A stretch of 64,000 nt of DNA from Leidyana gryllorum EB-2025a (lineage: Eukaryota; Apicomplexa): positions 229,020 through 293,019 of the forward strand of contig JBLWGC010000121.1 in NCBI GenBank assembly GCA_048772705.1. The letters are read 5' to 3'. The notes under the pieces were generated by a model. It saw nothing but the letters and a program-made list of their open reading frames with translations. It was not told the origin of the DNA and ran no database searches. Shown here piece by piece: positions 1 through 9,965 of the stretch (position 1 is its first letter; each line of letters opens with the position of its first letter). The position numbers and the translations under genes were made by a program.

Positions 1-2702
1 AGCATATCGCAATGAATTCAAGAAGAGTCGCGAACCCATACTGTGGGCTAAGATATGCACTGTCCGAACACCTGCGAAATCAGTTTGAGTGGGTACGACG
101 GAGGGAGGGCTGGAACGGGGCATCGGACTGTGTGAGCCATTGATTGAGTTTATCGCCCACCTCTGTCGGCGAGGCTTTTCAGGAAGAAGACTAAGCCTTT
201 CTGACACAGATAATGGTGGGAGGCTCGGCGCGCCTGATAGTAGTGCCAGACTTTGACTCCGGCCGGCCACAGAAACATGAAGGGTTTGATGCGATTGGGG
301 AATCCTCCCAGGGCGATGAGTTGACCGAGTAGGAGTGGGGCCTCGTTCAGAGGGGTTTTGTAGCCGTGGATGAAGACCATTGCTTCCATATCGGTGTTGT
401 CGCCGCCGACTTCCCGCCATCCCGGGACAGCCATACTGAGTTGGAAGGGGTTCCGATTGGTGTTGTTGAGTCCATCAAAGTTTTGTGTCCATAAATAGTC
501 ATCGGTGTTGGCGGCTGCGGGGGGATTGGGGATACAAATAGAGCCGCGACGCCGCTCCATCAACTCAATGACCAAACTCGATACCATCCAGGATTTTTCC
601 CTGGCTGACTGTTCGTTGATAGAGCATTGGCGCCACGAACTCCTTCGTTCGGGCGCCTTGACCCATCCATGAGGGACCAACCCCCGCTGGGGGTCGAGAC
701 TGACTCGAAGTTCCTCGCTCCCATGAACTTCGGCATATGTGACTGGGATCTGACAAACAGTGTTTCCACACGACTCCACAACGGCAGACAGATACACACT
801 CACGTGATACGGCAGCATCCGATCGACAACCCAGTGAACCTTCTCATTACACAGTTGGACCGTTTGTTCAGTCGCCCGTCGGCCCTCTAGAGTGATCTTC
901 CGACTCCCAGATCGCACAAACTCTTTTGCGCTTCCACTCAAACCTCTTTTACGACTCGCACCACCTGTGAGCATCCGAGTGGCGATCGATAGTGACTCGT
1001 ACGCTTCTGTGACAAACTCTCTGCAAGCAGATTTACTGAGAAACTCTTTGATGCCACTTAGTGCGCACCTTTTGGAGTGTCGTTTGGTGTTTGGCTCTGC
1101 TTCGAGGTAAGAGAACGACGACATTCTATTGTTTAGTCCTAAGGCTGGGCGGACGCGGCTGTATGTGTGGCCCGGGGCCTTTGGGGAGGCCGTAGGAGAT
1201 GTTTGAGTGGGGAACTTCCAGTACACAAACTTGGGAAACTTGCGGAAGAACTTGCCGAAGATCGAACATTCGACGTCCAACAAACCTTTCAGGACAGCAG
1301 ATGAGGGTAAAGGGCATCGGAGGAGATTACCAAACTCGAAATTGCTCTCTTCGAGTCTCTCATCGTCGATTTCCATTGTCGTCTTGTTGTAGACCTGAGC
1401 CCGGGACGTCTTGGTGACAAACTCGAAACGAACCCAGCCGAAGCGCAGAGCCGTGAATCCACTCCCACACGCGTTCTGGCGCGACATGAAGGGAGCCACC
1501 GGACGGCCTGCGTGCATTGGGACGTGCGGCTGTGGTGGAAGTTAGTCAGCAGCTCACCGAATTCCCAGTTGCCGTTGAGGTATTCACCAAAGCGAGCGCC
1601 CCAACCCTCCTGCCATATTCCACAGCCGTGAGGGCGCAGGAGGTCGTCGACTTGTCCGACATAGACACAGCTGAAGGGACAGCAGGGCGCTATGGGCGCT
1701 GTGGATACTCCGGGCGGTAGATAGGCCTCGGTGGGGGCAAAGACAACATTGCGGCGGTGGACGAGGAATTGATAGAGGCGGTGTGCTCGTTTGCGGAACG
1801 TCCATTCACCTTTGCAGTTCCCAAATGGACACGCCCGAATGGTGACTAATCCGCGGCGGGCCTCCAGCAACTGCAAGTCCCATCTTATGGATGGATCATT
1901 GCGGCCAAGTCCTTTTCAGGCTCACTCACCCCTTTACAAATATGGGCGACCGTAACAGGTACCATCGCGCGAGCGGGGTGGCCAGAATTTCTATCGAGAG
2001 CGCGATGAGGGCGAGGATCAGCTGACCTCCCACCAACATGACGAGAGTTATTGGCAAAGCTTTGGAGGGCCACGTGGTTGGACACTCCTGAAATACCGCA
2101 GATCCCCCGTTCTGCCGCCGAGCGTACGTTATGAACTGTACACAACTGCTGGCCAGAACCACAAACATCGTACACCTCGAATACAACACAGATACTATGG
2201 CCACTCGAGCGGTCTGGGAACATAAGGTACAAACTAGAGAGGTAAACAGAAAGACCGCCAGCAACGTTATCGCCAACCACGGCGGCAATCGGAACAATGT
2301 CTCTTCTGGTGCCGACAGGAATAATATCCGACGCAACAACCGCATTGTCGGTGCTGCCGCCACCGCTGCCATCCCCTTTACACCCGACAGCTCACCCTCG
2401 TAAGCTGGCACTTCCACACACATGAACGTGTATAAGGCTAGCAGCAATAAGACAGCCAGTGTATAGTTCACCATCAACCGACCAGCACTCGCGCCCGCGT
2501 GAAACGAGCCGTGATACCATCTCACATACGCCCGATATGCCATACATCGCACTGACGTGTTCAGAAACGGACTCAAATCTTCAGAACCCGTCAGCTCAAT
2601 ACGCCCCGTTGTGAACAAAGGACTCGTTGACGGAAGCAATCGCGGTAAACATTCCCGTGGAGAGGCCTCCGCCAAGAAGTCCAGATCCACTTGAGGCTGC
2701 AT
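1..2702 (-). CDS. Membrane protein with MORN-like motif and DUF900-type alpha/beta hydrolase (3' end beyond window)
   Basis: Four exons on the minus strand: 2702-1930, 1883-1558, 1507-161 and 71-1. Introns are 46, 50 and 89 nt, and the reading frame is still open at the window edge, so the gene continues to the left. The first exon encodes about 258 residues with several hydrophobic segments, so the N-terminus looks polytopic. The second carries one MORN-like motif (YVGQ..., later GEYLNGNW). The C-terminal part has VFIHGYKTPLNEA, then FLWPAG, and after the last intron HILAHSMGSR, the nucleophile elbow of DUF900-type alpha/beta hydrolases with the active-site serine. Substrate is unknown. The ATG at 2702 lies only 18 nt after the stop of the upstream gene. 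The 46-nt intron has a weak acceptor (ATAAG); a CAG slightly downstream breaks the frame. The hydrolase call is firm; a membrane-hydrolase fusion is inferred from splice frames. Confidence 0.7.
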
Positions 2703-2720
2703 GACAAAAACGCTACACGT

Positions 2721-4436
2721 TTAACGTAACCAACGGAATAACCATGGCAACAACGACCCCCCTGAACGACCTCCAGAGGAACTGGCGCTGCAACGGAACA
2801 ACTGCCACTCATTGTGCAATGTTGCCAACCGAGCCTCCCAGTGTTTCACATGCCTAATTGGGATCAACAGACCACCCGTTCGGCACGACACAGCCAACGT
2901 CTGTGCACCAAACGCTGGACACCACAGAGAAGGCAAAACCGAGTGCTTCTCAACCGCGGATTTCCCAACCTCAATTGGATCCTCCCAACGGCCCCACGCT
3001 TCCACTACAGCTGACAAGTCCCGTTCAGACGCCATCAGCAACGCCAACGGAGGTTTTAGGTGTACCCACTCGATTGCCCTCATCGTCACTCCCATCAAAT
3101 CCAACTCCTGTACCGCCCCGGCCACCACACAAGAAGCCAGCCAGTACACCAAGAAACCCGGCGGAAAGGCGAACAGAATCTGAATGCGCAAAGTCGACAA
3201 CCAGCCAGCCGCTCAAACACACGCACACACACACCTGCACACACAGAGAGACACCAGAGCAGCACAGATTGTTATGCACCGGGAAGGCCAGCAAATGCGA
3301 ACGCGATTTCGACAGCATTCAATGTATTTAGACAGACCGATCAAATTGATCCAACAGGATATGCATATCGATTACATGCGATGTTTCCAACTTACATTCC
3401 AGATCTCCAGCACACGGCTGAAATCCGAGATAGTGTGAGCGAATAGAGTGACCATCCAGGGGAGCACGAAGTGCATTTCCGAGCCATCGCCACGCCACGT
3501 GTCGCTAGAGTATCCATGTCGTTCCCGCATGAGTTGATGCAGAGTGTGTGGGCTGAAGGTAGCCAACAAATCTGAAACCTGCTGCATCAGTTGGTGTACT
3601 GCTATTGAGAGGCGCAGATTGGAATGCAAGCCGTAGAGACGGTATGACAATATATCACAAATGAGTTTCACAATTGCATCATCATCTTGGGAATCGCCTG
3701 CCACTTCCATAACCACCAGTGCCACATCGTGTACTCCTTGGAGGTATCTGAGTTCCAGTCTGGTCATGTCGTGGGACGGCGTGAGGCTCTGATTGGCGAC
3801 ATCGTGAAGGTTGTTGTTGTCGTCATCTTCATCGACCTCATCATCGACTTGGCTGGCGTCAATGTCGTCACAGCGGGTTTCGGATCCTGCTTTTTCCCTG
3901 GCAACGTTATCCTCGTCTACGACGGTGTGATGGTCTTCTGTGCCATCATTTCTCCGCTTCTTGGGAGGGCGCGTTCCGAAGGGAACTTTGGCCAATATCT
4001 GACGCAGTCTTCTTCTCAAACGCGCTCTCTCGGCGTCAGATATATCAGAGTGGATATTGAAGAAGGTAGCGGATCGATCAATGTCCACCTGAGTTTGCCG
4101 TTCCAGTTCGGTTTGCGAGGGCGAGTCTGTATCTTCGTAAGCGTCTTCGGTGTCTACATTTTCAGCTTTCAGGGAGCTCAAGTAGGTACCTCCGGCGGCA
4201 TCACTGATGGTGGTTGCCCAAGCCGTGTGCACTTGCTGCCACCGTCCGAACAATAGGGTAGGACACTCTGGCTGTAAGTAGCCTAATCCCTGGGCAAGTA
4301 GGGCGGCTCTCTGGAGTCGGCAATGAGCACTGAAAAAGGAGCTAGGTGAAGACAGTGTAGTCCCCACGAAGTAACTATCCACAGCTCTCAGCATACATTC
4401 ACAGACCTCGGTCGCATCGCACTCGGCGAACTTCAT
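2721..4436 (-). CDS. TBC1D20: TBC1D20-like Rab GTPase-activating protein
   Basis: Two exons, 4436-3396 and 3179-2721, joined across a 216-nt CA-rich intron with a GTAAGT donor, give 499 residues. The TBC catalytic pair is visible: the arginine finger in VDIDRS (Arg121) and the glutamine finger in RYLQGVHD (Gln233). The following helices, with LPWMVTLFAH.ISDF, then ILFAFPPGFLVYWLASCVV after the splice, align with human TBC1D20 around its ALSWLITWFGH and FLACHPLMPIYFAA segments. TBC1D20 family members act on Rab1/Rab2-type GTPases at the ER and Golgi. About 65 residues rich in Asp, Glu and basic runs (155-215) sit between the two fingers, an insertion not usual in the family. The short C-terminus ends in a hydrophobic stretch (SLLPWLFRWLR) that may replace the family's membrane anchor. 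The start lies 15 nt after the stop of the upstream gene. Confidence 0.8.
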
Positions 4437-4451
4437 CGATGAAAAAGTTTT

Positions 4452-7400
4452 CTAATGGTGGTGTAGTAGTGGGGCCAGATCCTGCATCAGCTGGACGGCG
4501 GCGGTCAAGAAACACGAAATCGTCAGCAGACCCAACAGCAGTACCGTACTCTCTACATGATGTCGTCGTAGGAACCCCTTGGGGAAGACTCGAATACGGA
4601 TGTTCTCCACATTTCCTGTTTACCAAAGTGTGATCGTCTTGGACATGCAGCGTGAATGTTCATTACCAAATATGTCTTCGTCCTGTGCGTAAGCGTCTTC
4701 GGCTCCCCTGATGGGTTCGGGGGGTACCGCGTTGTCACTGAGAACGTCCTCGTCTTCCATCAGCTGTTGCTCTGATTTTCGGCTCGCCCAGGGGTCGAAT
4801 ACCATGCTGGCTGTCAGCACGCTCTCGTTGGGAGTGTGACAGACACTCAGATCTGCAATCGGGCTGGAGCCCGAGGGGGGTCCCCGGAACGTGAGAGGCG
4901 GAGGAGCTAAGAGGTCTTCACAGCTTCTCCCCGTAAAGTGAGCGTTGCCTCCGGCTGAAGTGAATGGAGGTAGTTGACGGAACAGGGGAGGTGGTTGAGA
5001 GATGTTAGCAGTGAGATTAGGGGGGGCGGTCCCACCGGGCCGCGGTTGCCAAGAGAGCATTCCTTTCTGTGACATAGATCGACTTGATCGACCGAAATCA
5101 CGAGCTGTAAAGACGAATTCGGACGAATCCTCGTCGTCCCGCGACGAATTCACCGACGATCCTGGAGCTTGGGACAGCTTTATGGCTGGTCGCCACACAG
5201 TGTCTTCGGCGGAGTCGGTCTCTGAAGAGGACGCGGACCCATGACACACATTGGCTACCTACACGCAAACACACAAAGTGAAGCCCTTCGGAAGCAACTC
5301 GAGACATACCGTAACTGAAGTGTAGACATGTGCGGGTACCTGAAGGCTTCGGACGCGAGCTTCTGATCGTGCGAACAAATGTCTCTTTGTGCGGGGCGAG
5401 TCGAGATCGCCGAAACCTTGGCCTCCGTCGAACATCGACTTGGTTTTGAGCGCCACTCTGGATACATTGGATCTAGTGTGTGTGAAGGCTGGCCGCGCGA
5501 GTTCGGGGTGCAGGTGGTAACGCCACGCCTGGGGAGCGAAAGGGAGAGTCTGGACTCGGGCGGGTGTGTTAGTTGGACGTTTCGACAGCAACAGTTGTCG
5601 TCGACGTGTGTGGATGGTGTCCCAGTAGTGCAGGCGCCTGAGCTTGACGACCAGAGCGTTCGCCTGGTGGGGTGGAGTTCTCCGTTTCACACCAGCGTAG
5701 ATACGCTGATGTTCCGGATTAGTGCGGTATGGCTGACCCGCGGCGTCGATTCGGGACGCGGGAGTGATTCCAATGCTTGAACGATTCATAGGTGTCTGCA
5801 TCTGAACGGGCGACACAGAGTGTGTGCTTTCGTTTCCCGGGAGAGACCAGCGCATCAGGGTGTTTAAAGGCAGCGGCGAAAGGCCCCCAGGCATCAGTCC
5901 CAGACTCTGGGACAGAGGATGGACGTCTCCGACTGGTTTCCCCCCCAAATTATGGGTGAATGGTGGAAGTATTGGTCTCGCTCCACTGGTCATTCTCCGT
6001 CTGGCACTCTTGGGACGTAAAGGGTTGCCCGGCATCATGACAGCAGGTTTCTGCATATCCTGCTGATAGCTCTCCGTACTGACAGACGAAGCCTTTCCCG
6101 GTCGGAACGTCATCGGAGCGACTTCAAAATCGCGAGAATACGGATCAGTTGTGGGGTACTCGTCAGCGCCTATTGACTGCTGACACAATTCGCTCAGGAG
6201 GTCCGGGCTGCCCGCCCACTGTGAGATATACCACCCGAAGTCATGCAGGAAGATTCGAATTGCTGAGAGAGACGCGCCGCGCGTGTCAAAGAGAGCACAC
6301 TGTGCGTCACTTACGAGACATAATTCTCTCCACAGCGTTCGGATTGCGCTGTGAAGGCCTCGACAAACTGCACGCTACCAGAAAGATCAAACACGGAGCC
6401 AGAAAGTTGACAGTAAGAGAGAAAACTAAGGCCGACCTGCGGTTAAGCGCAAACGAATGAGTGGAACAAGTTGGGAATGGTCGCAAGCGGCGAGGAAGAG
6501 GCTGAGGGAGAGGGAGAGAGCTGTTCCAGTCCAATGGCTCACCAAGTTAGAACGATAGAGAAGCGTCCGTTATCGCTCATCAGCCAAGCCACTATGAAAG
6601 GGCAAACAGAGCCCCAGAATATTGCTCGTCTCCGAGGTGCCAAGCCGCAGTTGATGAGGTTGTAGCGAGTGGTAATGCAGTAGACAAGGATCCCTGTTCG
6701 AGAAAGAGTAGAGGAGAGGAGAGTCATCCACAAAGAGCCGCAGTCGCTCGCTCGCTCACCTGGGGCCACAGTGATCAGATCGAATGCATAGACGAGACAG
6801 CTAGCCAGCAAAGAGTTGTTTTCTTGGAGGACGGCTTGCAGTATGTTGTCGCTGTGGGCGAGTGGATACGCAAATGCCATCACAAAGCCGAATCCGTGGT
6901 ACACACAGAAGGCGAACAAAGACGCTATCTTGATTGCCAGGCCTGTCTGACGAGTACGTTCATTGCCTCAGAGTGCCCTGCCGGGTTGTTACTTACCAAC
7001 ATCCACATCGTATGTCATCTCATTCGCCCAACTGGGTACCGTATTCACATAAGAGTAAGACGCCAAGAAAGTACTCATCAATTCCCCATATCTTCCGTTA
7101 CCAAACACAGCCGGCGCAACCGGAGATCCCAGACCTCCCAACATCCGCCGGCTGCTCGACGCCGACCGCCGAAGAATACTCCCTCGCGCTGGCCGATGCA
7201 GCAAACTCAAACACAACCAACCCATCAGAATCCCACTCTCGATGGTAACAGAAGCAGACGGAAAAAAGAGGGATTCCTGAATCTTCCAGCAAGCGACCAA
7301 AGCCAACCCCCCCAATGTCATGAGTAGGAATGCAAACGACACATATTGTACTTTCATGTTCTCCTCCATCGTTTGCAGTGAAAGGGGTATACAGACTGCG

Positions 7401-8459
7401 GCCGTCAGAATATAGCCTAGTGAGATGAAGAATGTCAGTCGCCCATCAGCAGAAGAGTAAGTATTGTCGATGTCGTCATTGTTTGTGAAAATTAGTGGGA
7501 TCGGAACTGGATATAACTGAAATACAGCCGTTCCCCCAAGCGTTTTGATCAGCAAATGATCGGCCGCCTGAGCCACCACGATGATTGACATTATATTTTG
7601 CGCCTGACATACATACAGATCTATTTACTCCATTACAAACCCTACCAGCGTGGTAGCATAGAAGCAGACTTGTACAATATTGTGTAGTCTGTCTTGCAGG
7701 AAACACCGCATCACAGCCATGTACTCCAAACGCTTTTCGAAATTGCGGTTCCCGCGAACCATGGTCATGCATCGGAGCATCATCAAAGTCCCGAGTGTTG
7801 CTGCCAAGCACACGAATGCATTCGCGCACAACGATGGAAGCCATCCGCACGCAGCAAAAACATTCGGAATCGCTATAACGCCTGCAGCACGGCTTGACCA
7901 ACTGTGCAACAAGAACAGCAAGCGAGTCAGCCAGGCAGCGCACACGCGTGTGTGTGTGTACCGTCCACCGCGTCATCGCCACAACTTGAATCTAAAGTGC
8001 GTGCTCACCCGTTCCGAAGATCTGATTGACCAAGTAGACGAAGGAAGCCTTTTGGCCAATTGTTTTCACGCCAAAGTCATTCATGATTGCGTTGCCTTTG
8101 GTCCAAGTCCTGGAGGTTCTTCCTCCGGCAGCAGCAGTATTAGCCGGATGCGGTTGATACCAATTGGTGCCGGAGCTACTACGACCCGCCCTGAACCATT
8201 GGGAGAGTGTAGGTACGGGATTGAGCTTGATGTTGATGCCATCTTCATCGTCAGTAGGGTAGGAAGCCGGAATAAGAGGCTCTATGAGGGATTCGTTTTG
8301 GCGGAAGACGATTCTGTGTGGCTTGGAGGGCGGCGTATCGTCCGACAGAGTTCTTGAGGACAATGCGGGACTATTACGTCCCCCATGTAGGGGGTCTAAG
8401 GTGGTTGCACGGGTAAATGGCGTTGGTTCACTTTTCTCTACTAATGGCCCCCCAAACAT
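4452..8459 (-). CDS. AAAP-family (SLC38/AVT-like) amino-acid transporter with a long C-terminal extension
   Basis: Nine exons (8459-8009, 7881-7646, 7603-6997, 6942-6760, 6693-6543, 6436-6315, 6262-5310, 5258-4667, 4615-4452) sum to 1152 residues in frame. A hydrophilic N-terminus of about 130 residues precedes FVYLVNQIFGTG and GVIAIPNVFAACGWLPSL, the first helices of transmembrane amino-acid/auxin permease proteins. Later helices include NIMSIIVVAQAAD, FFISLGYILTAAVC and a last transporter helix, NFLAPCLIFLVA. After about residue 580 the chain runs on through roughly 520 mostly hydrophilic Pro/Ser/Arg-rich residues and finishes with one more hydrophobic segment (STVLLLGLLTISCFLTAAV). Transport substrate cannot be read. 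The join of transporter to tail rests on a canonical GTAAGT...CTCTCAG intron (6263-6314); without it the transporter would stop three codons later. Two abutting genes are therefore an alternative. Confidence 0.72.
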
Positions 8460-8485
8460 ATCGGAGCCAACGTCATAAAAAAGTT

Positions 8486-9931
8486 CTACTCAGCAGGATC
8501 GGATCTTGCGGTGGGGTAGTAGGGGTGTATGCTGTCGGAGTTGGTATATTTGTCCCAGACTTGACAATCGTCTGCTTCGAGGGCGGCTCGATAGCTGATG
8601 AGTTCAATCCCAGCAGGTATGGTTGGTTTCGACCATTTGGCGAACATGCGCTCCTTTAGACTGTCATTCCAGAGCTTCAGGGTGTCCAGGATGCTCTCCT
8701 CGTAACTATGGAGGGTTCCCCTCACTGAGCTTTGGGCCGGAGACGCTATGGGGCCATACATCTTGACGGGCTCATTGCAGTCGTCGAATTCTTTGGCGAG
8801 GAGTTCTCCAACATCGGGAACTTGACGGGTCGCGGCATTGGCGCGGTACATCAGGAGATCGCACCAATGTCGTCTCACTAAGAGTCTCATCTTTGACACT
8901 TTGGTTAACTGTCTGACGAGCGCTGCGCGGTCCAGCTGCTTGGCTGCCCGTTTGGCATCACCAGTCAAGATGGCTCCGACTTTTTCGACAATGGCCTGTT
9001 GCACCTCGCGACTGCGACAGACTTTCCTGTATTGTCTGGCCTGATCGATCAAGGCTGCGGTTTGGTTTCTGACCGCATCGTGCAAAGTCTCATTCTCGAC
9101 CTGATTGATTTTGTCCAGATCGAACAGCGGATAAATGAACGATCTCGATGCCGGAATTCCGCTGATGCTATAGTGCCGAGCTCCTACGGGCAGAACGTCG
9201 AGTGTTTCTGGAAGACTCCCCAGTCCGCGTCCGAGAAAGGGAGTGACCGCCACTGCCGCTCCTTGCGGAGGAGATCTTGCTGCTGCTGCTGCGGCCGCTG
9301 CTGCTGCTTGGGCCGCAACCGGGGAACGTCTCTGCGTTCGAACTGCTGTTTCCGATGGATACTGATCCGATGTCTGCTCGTCTTCGTCCACCTCCTGAGT
9401 ATTGGCAGATTCCTGTGCTGTTTGCATCCTGCTGGTAGCTTGTTGCATGTACTGCCTCCGGGCATTGGCAAGTGCTTGTTCTCTCTGCCTCATATACTCG
9501 AATCTGAGTCTGGCTCTGACAGCTTCGTCGTCTCGTTCATCGGGGCTATTGTTAATTATTTCACGTTTATTGGCCGTCTCGGCTGGCTTCTCCGGTGCCT
9601 TCTCTGGGGCCCGTTCTTCCTGGAAGAGGCTTTCTGTATACTTATAGACTTGCGTAAAAAAGGTGTCCACATCCTCGGGTTTTGACTGAAGGCTGAAGGT
9701 CCCCGCCACGGGAGCATTCACGTAATTCTTCGCTATCTGATGCAACCCCGAGATCCTGCACTTGCGCTTCGTGATTTTCGGGAGCGTGTGACTTGAAAAT
9801 GAAGCAGATCGGCCAGGCGCGCCCCAAGGCGCCGCCATCGGCGTCCGCGCAGTTGCTAACGCCGCAAGCGGTATGGTAGCATTACTGAAGCACTCTTTCG
9901 ACTTGGAATGGACGTGCCGACCCACCCTCAT
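8486..9931 (-). CDS. Hypothetical protein, possible mitochondrial targeting
   Basis: A single uninterrupted frame of 481 residues. The first 60 or so residues are rich in Arg, Lys, Ser and Ala with almost no acidic residues, which resembles a mitochondrial presequence; this is inference. A second in-frame ATG at 9838 is an alternative start. Residues about 145-180 look like a charged coiled coil (FEYMRQREQALANARRQYMQ), followed by a Gln/Ala-rich linker with a nine-alanine run. The C-terminal half is well-folded in appearance but matches no family I recognise. The gene starts 34 nt from the divergent UGGT start and ends 26 nt before the transporter start. Confidence 0.7.
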   Translation of the reverse strand: MRVGRHVHSKSKECFSNATIPLAALATARTPMAAPWGAPGRSASFSSHTLPKITKRKCRISGLHQIAKNYVNAPVAGTFSLQSKPEDVDTFFTQVYKYTESLFQEERAPEKAPEKPAETANKREIINNSPDERDDEAVRARLRFEYMRQREQALANARRQYMQQATSRMQTAQESANTQEVDEDEQTSDQYPSETAVRTQRRSPVAAQAAAAAAAAAARSPPQGAAVAVTPFLGRGLGSLPETLDVLPVGARHYSISGIPASRSFIYPLFDLDKINQVENETLHDAVRNQTAALIDQARQYRKVCRSREVQQAIVEKVGAILTGDAKRAAKQLDRAALVRQLTKVSKMRLLVRRHWCDLLMYRANAATRQVPDVGELLAKEFDDCNEPVKMYGPIASPAQSSVRGTLHSYEESILDTLKLWNDSLKERMFAKWSKPTIPAGIELISYRAALEADDCQVWDKYTNSDSIHPYYPTARSDPAE

Positions 9932-9965
9932 CGCCTTGAGCTCACAAAAAACTTATTGCAACTTG
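9932..9965. promoter_or_regulatory. 34-bp divergent intergenic spacer
   Basis: Only 34 bp separate the start codon of the minus-strand hypothetical gene (9931) and the UGGT signal-peptide ATG (9966). Promoter elements for both must sit here or inside the coding regions. The spacer carries a short A-run (CAAAAAACTTATTG) just upstream of the UGGT ATG. No TATA box is evident. Confidence 0.4.

Noticed and set aside
2703-2720. Fusion of the Rab GAP to the membrane/hydrolase protein through a small intron
   Set aside because: Available donors near 2745 do not give the correct phase with the natural acceptor, and similarly short spacers separate other genes here.
3687-4256. 189-codon plus-strand frame antisense to the Rab GAP
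   Set aside because: It is the complement of the acidic insertion and catalytic region of a gene supported by homology; its hydrophobic runs come from antisense GAT/GAC codons.
9873-9965. Longer UGGT N-terminus from an upstream in-frame ATG
   Set aside because: It would place 31 residues before the signal peptide and overlap the divergent gene. The ATG at 9966 gives a clean ER signal.
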